From assembly GCA_002284615.2 (NCBI GenBank), contig MU069582.1, forward strand, positions 286,128 to 301,733: DNA of 15,606 nt, written 5' to 3'. Source of the stretch: Dunaliella salina. Lineage: Eukaryota > Chlorophyta > Chlorophyceae > Chlamydomonadales > Dunaliellaceae. Both the position numbers and the translations under genes were made by a program. The notes below the pieces were generated by a model. It was not told the origin of the DNA, did not search any database, and saw nothing but the letters and a program-made list of their open reading frames with translations. Below are positions 7,876 through 15,552 of the stretch, in pieces. The first letter of the stretch is position 1. Each line of letters opens with the position of its first letter.

Positions 7876-7917
7876 CAGCAGGACCACCACTTGAGCTGAT
7901 TCACCCTGGTCCTGCTG
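7876..7917. repeat. Short inverted repeat (11-bp arms)
   Basis: CAGCAGGACCA (7876-7886) and TGGTCCTGCTG (7907-7917) are perfect reverse complements around a 20-nt loop. The function is unknown. It lies just upstream of the recognisable part of LINE A4 and may be chance. Confidence 0.5.
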
Positions 7918-8089
7918 AGCTAGGGTGTGCAAAGCTTTGTTCCAACCGTGCAGCGTCATTCTGATTTTATGATCGTGGCCAGGAGGCTCCAGAAAGGATA
8001 CTTTTGGTACCAAAATTGCAAGCTTTTACAAAAACCATATATTTGGAATCCTCACATCAAGAGCTTTCAAGTGGTATATGTATGGGTCC

Positions 8090-8536
8090 AACTATCCTCT
8101 ATTGTTTTCTCTGTACACCAATGACATGGGCAGACACATCAGTGAAGGGATCAGAGGTGCCTTGATAGGAGATGGAGTAAATGGTGTGCCGTATATGCTG
8201 CATGCGGATGGCTTGAGTTCAACTACTAGTGACCCAGGTGAAATGCAGGTTATGTAAAATAGGTCACGGACATATGTAGCAGAAAAAGAGCTGACTGTCG
8301 ACACGTCCAAGTCAGAGGTCGTACACTTTAATAGTAGGCCTTGTTCCTCCTTGCCTACCTTCATGTATGGAGATGTGGCTCTAACTGAAAAAGAGCAGTT
8401 TGAATACCTCGCTGTGTTTGTTGACAAGCACATGAATTTGAAGGTGTCAGAGGAATATGCTGTGCGGCCTTACATGGCTGCCCAGCAAAGGCCCGGGGTT
8501 GGTAAGTTTGTTGCATCAACATGGTCTGAGGAATAA
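8090..8536 (+). pseudogene. LINE A4 reverse transcriptase core (dead)
   Basis: The reverse transcriptase palm copies element RNA into DNA. Bases 8096-8128 read PLLFSLYTNDM, the conserved block before the catalytic motif. At 8201-8212 the codons read H-A-D-G where family RTs have Y/F-A-D-D, so the second catalytic Asp is Gly. TAA at 8255-8257 interrupts the frame. Downstream, KSEVVHFNSRP (about 8309-8341) and TFMYGDVALTEKEQFEYL (about 8357-8410) match the usual post-YADD thumb region, followed by FVDKHMNL. The frame is lost after YMAAQQRP (about 8490). So at least one stop, one frameshift and one active-site change are present. Upstream RT motifs (RT1-RT3) are not clearly visible; 7927-8088 (KGYFWYQNCKLLQKPY) may be a decayed remnant. 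Confidence 0.85.
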
Positions 8537-8555
8537 GCCACACACACTGATTTGG

Positions 8556-8832
8556 CTCTCTAGGGTGTATGGCATTCTGGCCGGGATGTGTGCGTGCCAA
8601 GTGTGGGGAATTGAATATCTATGAGAAGGCAGTGAGTTCAAAAGCCAGTTGCAGAGAAGGCAGTTGTGCTCTTTAAGGCGTTTTCTAGGTGTGAAGAGTT
8701 CTGCCACAAACTGGCCAGTATTGAGAGAGTGTGGCCAAGAGCCTCTACAATTTGATTGGTTTAGGGCCACTGTTAAGTTTTTCAACAGTATGCTTGATTC
8801 AAACAGTGAGACATTACGAAGAGTGCTAGAAG
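8556..8832 (+). pseudogene. LINE A4 post-RT region
   Basis: One frame reads SRVYGILAGMCACQVWGIEYL, a TGA stop, then EGSEFKSQLQRRQLCSL, RRFLGVKSSATNWPVLRECG, QEPLQFDWF and NSMLDSNSETLRRVLE up to 8831. This block corresponds to A1 and A2. Its natural continuation is at 9822, beyond the nested transposon: GTG-CTA-GAA-G joins CG-GAT-TTA to give VLEADLRLANREES. Confidence 0.85.
8826..8832. repeat. Target site duplication CTAGAAG (left)
   Basis: CTAGAAG directly precedes the left terminal inverted repeat at 8833. An exact copy follows the right end, at 9816-9822. Confidence 0.85.
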
Positions 8833-8844
8833 TCAGGTTAGCCA
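8833..8844. repeat. Left terminal inverted repeat
   Basis: TCAGGTTAGCCA, the perfect reverse complement of 9804-9815. Confidence 0.85.
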
Positions 8845-8883
8845 GGTAGGTTTGAGTTCATGCCCCGCTGCGGCCTGCTAATT

Positions 8884-9337
8884 CTGAGTATGAGGACCTC
8901 TAATTCGACCATTCTGAGCAACCCTGCATACTCAGTTTGTGCAAGGGGGGGCTCAGGGTAGGGGACCAGGAATCATGCAAAATTCCAGCCAGAATGGGGT
9001 CCTCAGGAAGCCCCTCCCCGGCTTATCTGACCAGCAGTGATGGCTAAGCACTTCATCTGGAGCACATTCCAGGGGGTTCAGGGGGCTGGGGCGGGGGTCC
9101 AGAAAATCGCTCCCTGGCACCCCGATTTTGGCAGGGAAATGTCGAGAAGCAAAGGCTTTGTTGTACGTATACATTGGACGGAATCAATTATGGCTGGGAA
9201 TGAAAAGGAGATGGCTTTTGAAATTTCATGACAGCTGGCGCTTTGACCGAGCCCCAGGGACGCGCACACCCACTCCTGGGCCACCAAAACTGGCAGGATA
9301 TACCTGGGAAATATGCTGGACAAGTCCTCATACTCAG
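8884..9337. repeat. Internal 14-bp inverted repeat of the nested transposon
   Basis: CTGAGTATGAGGAC (8884-8897) and GTCCTCATACTCAG (9324-9337) are perfect reverse complements. A further direct-sense CATACTCAGTTTG occurs at about 8927-8939. These may be subterminal binding-site remnants. Confidence 0.6.
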
Positions 9338-9706
9338 TTTGGGGCCAAAAGCAGTGCTTGCCTGATTTCCCAGTTTGCACCACTTTTGCCTAGCAAATGG
9401 CGAACAGGTGACCATGAACTAAGTGCTCAAGACCAAAATTTGCCCCCCCTTTTTTTTCACTCTGATGGATCAGGCTTGACCTAGATCCTACCTGAGAGCT
9501 AAAATATGGGCAAACTTTCGGCCAGAGCAGGTGTTTTGGCACCCATTTGCCTGGACATGGTCAACAATGACCTAATATGCCCATGGCTCAAAATTAGAGC
9601 CCCACCCTCACTTTTTTGATGCAGAAGTACCAAACAGGCCATCCTCAAGCACTTNGTAGCCTCAGATTGCAGCGGGGCATTAACTCCCCGTTTTCACACA
9701 TAGNNN

Positions 9707-9716
9707 TATANATATN

Positions 9717-9793
<77 letters not shown>
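9707..9793. repeat. (TA)n microsatellite
   Basis: Alternating TA for about 85 bp inside the nested transposon near its right end. Unresolved bases lie at 9704-9706, 9711 and 9716, so the true length is uncertain. Confidence 0.97.
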
Positions 9794-9796
<3 letters not shown>

Positions 9797-9803
9797 GCTA
9801 GCA

Positions 9804-9815
9804 TGGCTAACCTGA
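9804..9815. repeat. Right terminal inverted repeat
   Basis: TGGCTAACCTGA, the reverse complement of 8833-8844. It is followed by the CTAGAAG duplication at 9816-9822. Confidence 0.85.
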
Positions 9816-9821
9816 CTAGAA

Positions 9822-10334
9822 GCGGATTTACGCCTGGCTAATAGGGAAGAGTCTTGTTGGCCTGCACATGTGTCTACAGCCTTTAATGGCATGCGCTATG
9901 AGGACATGTTTAAGCAGAAAATGCTGAGTGCTTTTAAAATCCCCATGCAGGATTTCTTAGGGGATTTGAGGTACAGGTAGCAAAAGATATGGAGGGAAGA
10001 GGATGCCCTAAGCCCCCAAGGAGTGAACAGGAAAGCAGTGACTGACCATCATTGGAGCGGAAGGCCTTTACATGAAACAGCGCGCACACCCTTTCGTGTC
10101 CCAACATATTTATTTAAAGATTTGGATAAAGGAGTCATGAGGAATGTGAGTAGGTTTAGGCTTCGTGCTCACTGCTTGAAGGTCGAATCCTGTGAATGGC
10201 TGGGTGGTTCAAACATTTGTGACAAGTATGAGTGTGCTGAAGTCCAGGATGAGAAGCATGTTCTCTTCTATTGCAATTGCCTGGAGATGTATGAGCTGCG
10301 TAGCAAATGCAAGGTCTTGCTGACCTTTGATTGA
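9822..10334 (+). pseudogene. LINE A4 ORF2 C-terminus with Cys/His motif
   Basis: Continues the ORF from 8832 after the nested transposon. It reads ADLRLANREESCWPAHVS, then TAFNGMRYEDMFKQKML, then FLGDLRYR with a TAG stop (9978-9980), QKIWREEDALSPQ and HHWSGRPLHE. Next is GVMRNVSRFRLRAHCLKVES (about 10131-10190). The Cys/His motif is CDKYECAEVQDEKHVLFYC (10218-10274), ending in TTFD-like sequence and TGA at 10332-10334. Family A normally shows C-x2-C...H-x4-C, presumably for nucleic-acid binding. Here the second position is Tyr. Apart from the one TAG, this segment is open. Confidence 0.85.
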
Positions 10335-10670
10335 TTGATCTTTTCAAACCATTATATACTTTTGCCCAACTTCCAAACACTGACTTCATTCCTTTCTTGG
10401 CGAGCTATCATGTTTTTACTAATCCCCAGATCAATACTTTCTAAATCAGGATTCGTACAGGTTTTCGGAATTTTTGTCGGAGTTGGTCTCAATTTTTGAT
10501 GCTGGCTGAGTTTGTTTCACCAGCAGCCGATCAGCCAGGGTTTTAAGCTGTTCCTCAACAGTTGACATTACTATACGCAGTTTGTTGAAGACTTGTCTAG
10601 TTCCAGGTCTGTATTTCCGCTCAGATGCCCTCGTAGGCGGATATAGCGATGTAACCTTACCTTACCTTAA
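10335..10670 (+). mobile_element. 3' UTR and tail of LINE A4
   Basis: Noncoding 3' region ending in the shared tail. CCGCTCAGATGCCCTCGTAG plus GCGGATATAGCGATGTAACC spans about 10618-10657, followed by TTACCTTACCTTAAA. The tail can form a small CCGC/GCGG hairpin and ends in ACCTT-type repeats, as LINEs recognised through a 3' stem-loop and short tail repeats do. The upstream block TCCTCAACAGTTG...TTGAAGACTTGTCTAG is shared with 11580-11630. Confidence 0.7.
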
Positions 10671-11119
10671 ACTGTAGGCCACCCTTGTAACCCTTGTATG
10701 GGTCCAATTGGAAAAAGGTTGATGGAGGGTGCTCTTCATTTTGAGGTGTCATGAGAGTATATTTTCTGGAGCCTTACACTTCAACTTGGCGGAATCATGT
10801 GCTAAACTTCTCATGTTCATTTCATACAGAGTGACTGTGTGCATGTTTCTTCCAGCTACTGCTTACATTGTTGAACATTATAATCAACATGGAGCTTTGC
10901 ATGAGCAAGCTTGGAATGAATGCTTATGAAATGTACACGGCAAAACATTGTTCGTCATTTGTATTCTCAGCACTTGAAGTTTTAAACCAACAACAGCTGT
11001 CTCGCACAGTTTCATCAAACAACAATAGACATGATTTGTCATCAATTTTCCAATTCAAGCTTTGTAAGTTGAGCTTTTTCCTTCTTAGGCCAGGTCTGGT
11101 TACAGACCTCAACTTCTCC
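10671..11119 (+). mobile_element. Probable 5'-truncated LINE A or SINE-like unit
   Basis: No coding block. The block CATGGAGCTTTGCATGAGCA (10888-10907) is repeated as CATGGAACTTCGCATGAGCA at 11341-11360. Both are followed by an AAACATTGT block and then, several hundred bases later, by a family A tail. This suggests two copies of one noncoding unit of about 400-450 bp, each ending in the tail. The left limits are not defined. Confidence 0.4.
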
Positions 11120-11166
11120 GCTCAGCTGCCCTTGTAGGCGAATAAAATGATGTGACCTCACCTTAA
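11120..11166 (+). repeat. Family A 3' tail copy
   Basis: GCTCAGCTGCCCTTGTAGGC, then GAATAAAATGATGTGACCTC and ACCTT. Upstream it shares a GGTCTGGTTACAGACC-type block with the A3 tail, where TGGACTGG and GGTTACAGGACC are found. Confidence 0.7.
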
Positions 11167-11189
11167 CACAGGTTATTTCTTTTCTTTTT

Positions 11190-11237
11190 CTAAGCTGCCC
11201 CCAAAGGCAGGTACAGCATGTTACCTTTCCCTTTCCT
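11190..11237 (+). repeat. Diverged family A 3' tail copy
   Basis: CTAAGCTGCCCCCAAAGGCA, then GGTACAGCATGTTACCTTTC. It is weaker than the other tails but has the same order, and AACGGATGAGAAGGG follows, as it does after the tail at 11647-11690. Confidence 0.5.
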
Positions 11238-11239
11238 AA

Positions 11240-11646
11240 CGGATGAGAAGGGATCCTTTTAGATGGTTTCATCCAAGCTTGTGAGTGTGGCTTGAGAGGA
11301 GCAAACATGAATGCCCAACATCTCTCATAATTCAAGTAAGCATGGAACTTCGCATGAGCATGTGCTTTCAGGCTGTTGCTGCAGCTCCTTTCATGTCATG
11401 AAACATTGTCATTAAACATAGTGCAAATCCGCATCTGACCATTTTCCTCCTTGCACTTGGTGTCTGAAAGTCTAGAGTTTCGAGTCAAACATGTGAGCAT
11501 TCCGGTCAAGACTTCTTGTGCCATTTTCTCAGTGGTTGATTGGAGAACTTCTGCTTCCCGTGGTATTTTGCGCACTTGTTTCTCAACAGTTGGCGCTTCT
11601 GTTCGCATGTTTTTGAAGACATGTCTAGTTTCAAGTCTGTGTTTCC
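11240..11646 (+). mobile_element. Second LINE A/SINE-like noncoding unit
   Basis: Contains the block at 11341-11360 shared with 10888-10907, and TTTCTCAACAGTTGGCG...TTGAAGACATGTCTAGTTTC (about 11578-11632), shared with the A4 3' UTR. It leads directly into the tail at 11647. Its noncoding nature and the tail suggest a truncated LINE 3' UTR or a SINE mobilised by family A. Confidence 0.45.
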
Positions 11647-11690
11647 GCTCAGCTGCCCTTGTAAGCGGATATAGCGATGTAACCTTACCT
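11647..11690 (+). repeat. Family A 3' tail copy with 5-bp hairpin
   Basis: CCGCTCAGCTGCCCTTGTAA, then GCGGATATAGCGATGTAACC and TTACC. CCGCT pairs perfectly with AGCGG across a 14-nt loop. Confidence 0.7.
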
Positions 11691-12476
11691 AACGGATGAG
11701 AAGGGTATTCCTTTCTCCTCATGGTCTGATGTTCAAATGTTCTTATGATCATCACCGGTATTGCCATTATGTCGCCCAACCTGAAAGTGCCTGTGTGATG
11801 TCTACATGCTGTTGCAGGCGGAACACCGGTGAGGTCAAGCCGTAAGACTGCATTGACCCGATCTACGGTAATGCGGAGATCGGGGGTTCGAGTCACTGAT
11901 ACCTTCATAGGCGTACACAGCGAAATCACTCCTCCTCCTCCTCCACCTAAATGCTGCTTTGTTTAACTTGGTTTGAAGGAAACAGGCCAACCACATTCAT
12001 GTAAATCCTTTCTATCTGTGAAATGTCAAATAACATGATAAAATTATTTAGGATCCTTGTGTCCCATTTGCTTGAAATAACAGCTCGTCTACCTCCTCTG
12101 TTTGGCTCTCACCAACCAGATATCACAGCATCCACTCACCACATCTGCAACCTCTCTCTCGCCATGCATCACTCTCATGAGTTCAGTCCGGAATGCATGG
12201 GCTATTTGGTAATGTCAATGTCATGATTCGATTCCCGATGCAGTATTCCGGATGCACACTGCTCCTTGCACAAATAAAGTATCAAAAACAGTCACAAGTT
12301 CATAAAAGCTAAACAGCAACATTTCCCTGAGATCCGCGTGCACCTTAGCATAACCTTTGATCACGGTTAGGCAACAGCGAGCCAGGCACACAAAGGAGGT
12401 ATGGTCCCTGCTTACCACATGCAAACACAACATGCGAGTAGCCGAGTGCTTGCACATGAGCAGGCTGGTGGAATTA
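11691..12476. other. Unassigned; one B-box-like site
   Basis: No gene is recognised. At 11884-11895 GGTTCGAGTCAC resembles a pol III B box, but no convincing A box or cloverleaf precedes it. A TCC trinucleotide run lies at about 11930-11945. AATAAA occurs at 12273-12278 without a supporting gene. Confidence 0.4.
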
Positions 12477-12494
12477 CCCCCCCCCCCCCCCCCC
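12477..12494. repeat. Poly-C run (18 C)
   Basis: Homopolymer of 18 C. A second run of 10 C lies at 12611-12620. Length errors are likely in sequencing. Confidence 0.95.
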
Positions 12495-12867
12495 AATCTG
12501 CAACTGGTTGAGCAGCCCACAAACCTTTTTTTGAATTGGTGCACATGCCTGCTGCACAACAGCCTCCTACAAAGCAAAACAAACCAAGCGAGCTATTGTC
12601 CGAGCAAACACCCCCCCCCCTTTTATGACCATCGTCCACAGCGGAGTTGCACACTGTTTCGAATGAAATGAGTGGCACAGATGGCACAGACTATTCTGGA
12701 ACGTCCCGATAAATCCGGCGGAAAAATGTTTTTTTGCCGCAGAGCCGGCAAGTCAGGAACAGCTGAGCCGTCACCTTCCAGGCCTTTCAGGCAAGGCCTT
12801 ACCAGCACACCAAACAACACTTGACGCCCTCATAACCCCTGCACCTGAGCTACTAGTGTTCAGTCCA
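12495..12867. other. Unassigned sequence
   Basis: Short ORFs only, with no family recognised on either strand. Includes the C10 run at 12611-12620. Confidence 0.4.
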
Positions 12868-12952
12868 TCTTGGAGGAGCCGCCCAAGCGGGTGGCCACAA
12901 AGAAGCTGGAGTACATATTGACCCTGTTGAAGCGAGCAAAAAGAGATGCATA

Positions 12953-12955
<3 letters not shown>
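12868..12955 (+). other. Possible short host exon (weak)
   Basis: Bases after GTGTTCAG (about 12857-12867) read SILEEPPKRVATKKLEYIL, then TLLKRAKRDAY. This is a compact charged, helix-like stretch with balanced codon use, unlike nearby shadow ORFs, and it ends where the (TG)n tract begins with GT dinucleotides. The upstream TAG/CAG could act as an acceptor. No family is recognised and no neighbouring exon is found. It may equally be a chance open frame. Confidence 0.25.
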
Positions 12956-12956
<1 letters not shown>

Positions 12957-13024
<68 letters not shown>

Positions 13025-13025
13025 N

Positions 13026-13098
<73 letters not shown>

Positions 13099-13126
13099 CG
13101 TGCGTGTGCGCGCACCCGCGCGCGCG
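12957..13126. repeat. (TG)n-(CG)n alternating purine-pyrimidine tract
   Basis: About 134 bp of TG repeat (N at 13025), then a (CG)-rich run CGCGCGCGCGTGCGTGTGCG and CGCACCCGCGCGCGCG. Alternating purine-pyrimidine of this length favours Z-DNA. The Val-Cys and His-Thr ORFs over it are translation artefacts. Confidence 0.97.
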
Positions 13127-13326
13127 TGAGAGGATTCCTGTCCATGAACAATTGGTGGACAGGGCAGGGCAGAGCAGGTCTGGGGATGCTTTACCCTTCA
13201 GCTAATCAGAAACACTATCTTAAATGAAGTGTTACTTCTTTGGGCATGTGTGTCTCTTCAAGTGAGGGTAACGAGGTAGTTGGTTGCTGGTGGGTAGAAG
13301 AACAACAAAGCAAAAGGCAGGCCTTC
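13122..13326. repeat. Tandem duplication unit 1 (about 205 bp)
   Basis: Runs from CGCGTGAGAGGATTCCTGTC to AGCAAAAGGCAGGCCTTC. The neighbouring unit 13327-13535 matches almost base for base, with a few substitutions and one small indel. No coding potential is recognised. Confidence 0.95.
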
Positions 13327-13535
13327 GCGCGTGAGAGGATTCCTGTCCATGAACAATTGGTGGACAGGGCAAGGCAGAGCAGGTCTGGGGATGCTTAACC
13401 CTTCAGCTAATTAGAAACACTATCTTAAATGAAGTGTTACTTCTTTGGGCATGTGTGTCTCTTCAAGTGAGGGCAACGAGATAGTTGGTTGCTGGTGGGT
13501 AGAAGCACAAGATTTCTAGCAAAAGGCAGGCCTTC
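13327..13535. repeat. Tandem duplication unit 2 (about 209 bp)
   Basis: Second copy, for example GAACAATTGGTGGACAGGGC and AAACACTATCTTAAATGAAG are identical in both. The extra 4 bp lie in AGAAGCACAAGATTTCTAGC, against AGAAGAACAACAAAGC in unit 1. Confidence 0.95.
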
Positions 13536-13910
13536 ACACTTGCCTGGCCACATGTCAGCATAGAAGAGGGCTGGATCTGTGCAAGAGCAGCTCGACATGC
13601 CTTAAGACTGTCTAGCTCATCCTACAGTTGCTTTAATCGTGTCTTATTCAACCTTGTCCGACCCGCATCTGGTGATGGAGCCCTATCCTTCCCTGCCCAT
13701 CTTCCAGTCACCCAGGGCATGCCAGTGCAGGCAGCTTTTCCCACCCTACATTCACCCAGGGAATGCCAGTGAGCTCTCCTGCGTCCCAATACCACACCTG
13801 TCCATGTAACCCTGGTCCGCCCGGCTGATGCAGCGCACATCAAAGCCGGCACGGGCGACAACAGCAGAGTATGAGGGGCACAGTGCTGCAGACCGCCAGA
13901 TCACAATGCC
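13536..13910. other. Unassigned; contains a 44-bp-spaced direct repeat
   Basis: TCACCCAGGGCATGCCAGTG (13708-13727) recurs as TCACCCAGGGAATGCCAGTG (13752-13771). Otherwise no gene or element is recognised. Confidence 0.6.
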
Positions 13911-14215
13911 GCCAGCAGGAACCTGTGTGCACGGAAATGATGATGATAATGATGGCGACGGTAATGATGATGACCAGGACATGAGAATGACTGCCAACAG
14001 GCACCTGTGTACACAGGGGTGACAATGACGATGATGATGACGGCAATGATGATGATCAGTACATAACGAGGATGATCACTAGAGGCACCTGTGTGCACGA
14101 GGATGACTATGATAATGTTAAGGACATGAGGAGGGTGGTCATCTGCATGCGCGAGGATGATGATGACGATCAGAGCATGTTCAGGATTAACGCCTGCAGG
14201 CACCTGTGCACAGTG
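13911..14215. repeat. Minisatellite, units about 60-85 bp
   Basis: Units start with a CAGGCACCTGTGTGCAC-like block at about 13914, 13997, 14080 and 14196, with a diverged CATCTGCATGCGCGAGG unit near 14140. Each is followed by GATGATGATAATGATG-type trinucleotide sequence. The poly-Ile and poly-Asp ORFs over it are artefacts. Confidence 0.8.
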
Positions 14216-14834
14216 GGAGCCGAAGGGCATGCAGACTGACCACCCCTTGCTGCGCCACTCACACACTGACCCAGGATGCTGGTGCGGATGATGGCACCAC
14301 ATTTACATGTGTACTCACAGCAGGTCAACACAGCCAGTCCATAATGGGCTGGGAAAGGCACATGGACACATGGCTTTCCAGAATTCACGTTACCTTCCTC
14401 AACAGAATAATAAAGTCAGGAGACATCCGTGCTTTTGGCACAGAAGGCTAGGGTACAAGGAACCACACACAAGGAACCACACACGCGCTAAAGCGCACAA
14501 CTTTAATTTTTCACTTTTGTTTCTATCCACCAAGAAGCGGGATCGGCAATAGGGCTCAGCTCCAAAGGTAGGCAATTGCATAGTGTACCGCTTATTGACA
14601 AGAGGGGCGCATGATGGTGGCTTCACATTACTACAGGTAAGCTCGACTGGAGAGTGCAGCTGACACCCTGTCTGGCATGAAGCTGTCCCTTGCAGCTGTT
14701 GCACCAGGGACCACAGCTTTGCCTTCAAAGTTGCAATTTACACCGACAGCTCATCACAGCTGCCTTGGCCAATCAGCCAGCTGATTTTGTACAGAAGCTT
14801 GAAAGGCTGCCAAGATTGGAGTGTGTACTTATAC
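14216..14834. other. Unassigned; 14-bp tandem repeat at 14455-14482
   Basis: No gene is recognised. ACAAGGAACCACAC occurs twice in tandem (14455-14468, 14469-14482). Several GCAGCTG copies occur at 14657-14760. Confidence 0.5.
14827..14834. repeat. Probable hAT target duplication (left), ACTTATAC
   Basis: Eight bases before the left inverted repeat at 14835. The right flank 15553-15560 is ACTTATTA, 6 of 8 identical, consistent with an aged 8-bp duplication. Confidence 0.65.
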
Positions 14835-14851
14835 CAGGGATGGGTAATACG
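14835..14851. repeat. hAT left terminal inverted repeat
   Basis: CAGGGATGGGTAATACG, matching the reverse complement of 15536-15552 without mismatch. Confidence 0.9.
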
Positions 14852-15011
14852 TGAAACACGTATGTACGCGTACGGCTCAAATTGGCAAAAAAAATGCATA
14901 CGGCTCAGATGGCCGTTCTGCAGACGTGAGAAATACGCGGGTGGGCCAGGGGCCTGCGGCCCGCCCAGACACCTCAGAACCCAATTTTCCGAATTTTGCT
15001 GCCCGCTTTCT

Positions 15012-15455
15012 TTATTTTATAATTTTAAGACGTAATTTAAAATGTTCACTAGAACTTGGCATCAACACAACCTTCACTGGTCTGTTTGACAGCTCTACAG
15101 CCTCTTCCTCTTCACTCCAGCCCCCCCCCCTGCTGGACCCCTCTTCCTGCTGCTGCTGCTCTGGTGCCACACAGCTGGCTACACCACTGCCCAGGACTTT
15201 CAGGAAGTGCTGCCTGATGCGGAAAGCACCGCCAAATCACTGGCGGTGGCACAGCTTGCATTCTAGCTTCTTCCCTTTCCCTTCTTCAGGAGTGAACTCT
15301 GTGACATAGTCCCCTTCAGAACCTGTCTCTGTGGGCATGTTTAAATGTGTGACGAGGGGAAGGGGGAGGGAGCTTGCATGGGAGGTACCTGTGGTTGGGG
15401 GATGGTTGGACCCCCCCCCCTGAGGATCCCTCCCTGCCAAACCCCTCCCTCCCAA
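15012..15455 (-). pseudogene. hAT transposase N-terminal BED zinc finger (broken)
   Basis: BED fingers bind DNA and form the N-terminus of many hAT transposases. Read on -, one frame runs from ATG (15455) through an acidic/Gly-Thr-rich leader to KLECKLCHRQ, with Cys at 15258-15260 and 15249-15251. A TGA stop (15237-15239) follows, then FGGAFRIRQHFLKVLGSGVA with His at 15207-15209 and a final Cys at 15171-15173. The spacing C-x2-C...G...R-x2-H-F-L...GVA-x-C matches the hAT BED pattern. The frame then reads through Gln- and Glu-rich sequence to TAA at 15012-15014. No dimerisation or catalytic region follows. The stop sits inside the finger, probably replacing Trp or Arg. It is homologous to hAT by motif only, and the clade is not assigned. 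Confidence 0.8.
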
Positions 15456-15535
15456 AATGGCGCCTAAAATACGCTTTTGTATGCGTCGTACACGTATTTT
15501 ACGCGTATGTACGCGTACGGCACCTCCCCAACCCG

Positions 15536-15552
15536 CGTATTACCCATCCCTG
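15536..15552. repeat. hAT right terminal inverted repeat
   Basis: CGTATTACCCATCCCTG, reverse complement of 14835-14851. It is followed by ACTTATTA (15553-15560), the probable duplicated target. Confidence 0.9.

Larger units (their letters stand above)
8833..9815. mobile_element. Non-autonomous DNA transposon with 12-bp TIRs and 7-bp TSD
   Basis: The element is 983 bp as assembled, including several N. It begins TCAGGTTAGCCA (8833-8844) and ends TGGCTAACCTGA (9804-9815), a perfect 12-bp terminal inverted repeat. It is flanked by CTAGAAG on both sides (8826-8832, 9816-9822). Excision with one duplication copy exactly restores the LINE A4 frame, so the boundaries are well supported. There is no ORF above about 120 codons and no transposase motif, so it would need a transposase in trans. 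A perfect 14-bp internal inverted repeat (8884-8897 with 9324-9337) and a (TA)n tract lie inside. A 7-bp duplication does not fit the usual 8 bp of hAT, so I leave the superfamily open. Confidence 0.85.
7927..10670 (+). mobile_element. LINE family A copy A4 (with nested DNA transposon)
   Basis: The most complete family A copy. In order it has possible RT-upstream sequence (7927-8090), RT core (8090-8480), post-RT region (8556-8832), an insertion (8833-9815), the C-terminal region with Cys/His motif (9822-10334), 3' UTR (10335-10618) and tail (10619-10670). Stops, frameshifts and catalytic substitutions show it is dead. The 5' limit is uncertain, and no endonuclease domain is seen. Confidence 0.8.
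14835..15552 (-). mobile_element. hAT-like DNA transposon, internally deleted
   Basis: A 718-bp element with perfect 17-bp terminal inverted repeats CAGGGATGGGTAATACG (14835-14851 and, reversed, 15536-15552). The CAGGG start and 8-bp flanking duplication fit hAT. Subterminal TATGTACGCGTACGG occurs at both ends (14861-14875, 15506-15520), along with many TACGCG/ACGTA words that could bind transposase. The interior holds a decayed BED finger on - but no catalytic (DDE/RNase H-like) domain, so it is non-autonomous. C10 runs lie at 15121-15130 and 15411-15420. Confidence 0.85.

Noticed and set aside
11811..11900. Possible tRNA or SINE head (GGTTCGAGTCAC)
   Set aside because: B-box-like only. I could not pair an acceptor or anticodon stem or find a clear A box.
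12771..13227. ORFs rich in VCVC or HTHT over the TG tract
   Set aside because: Direct translation of the dinucleotide repeat, with no independent coding signal.
13122..14215. CRISPR array
   Set aside because: Repeats are long, contiguous and without unique spacers of constant length, in a eukaryotic context.
13752..14302. Ile-, Asp- and His-rich ORFs over the GAT-rich minisatellite
   Set aside because: Low-complexity translation of the minisatellite in several frames at once.
14739..14753. YTDSS reading resembling an RNase H start motif
   Set aside because: No downstream E, D or H/D motifs and no flanking retroelement sequence, so probably coincidence.
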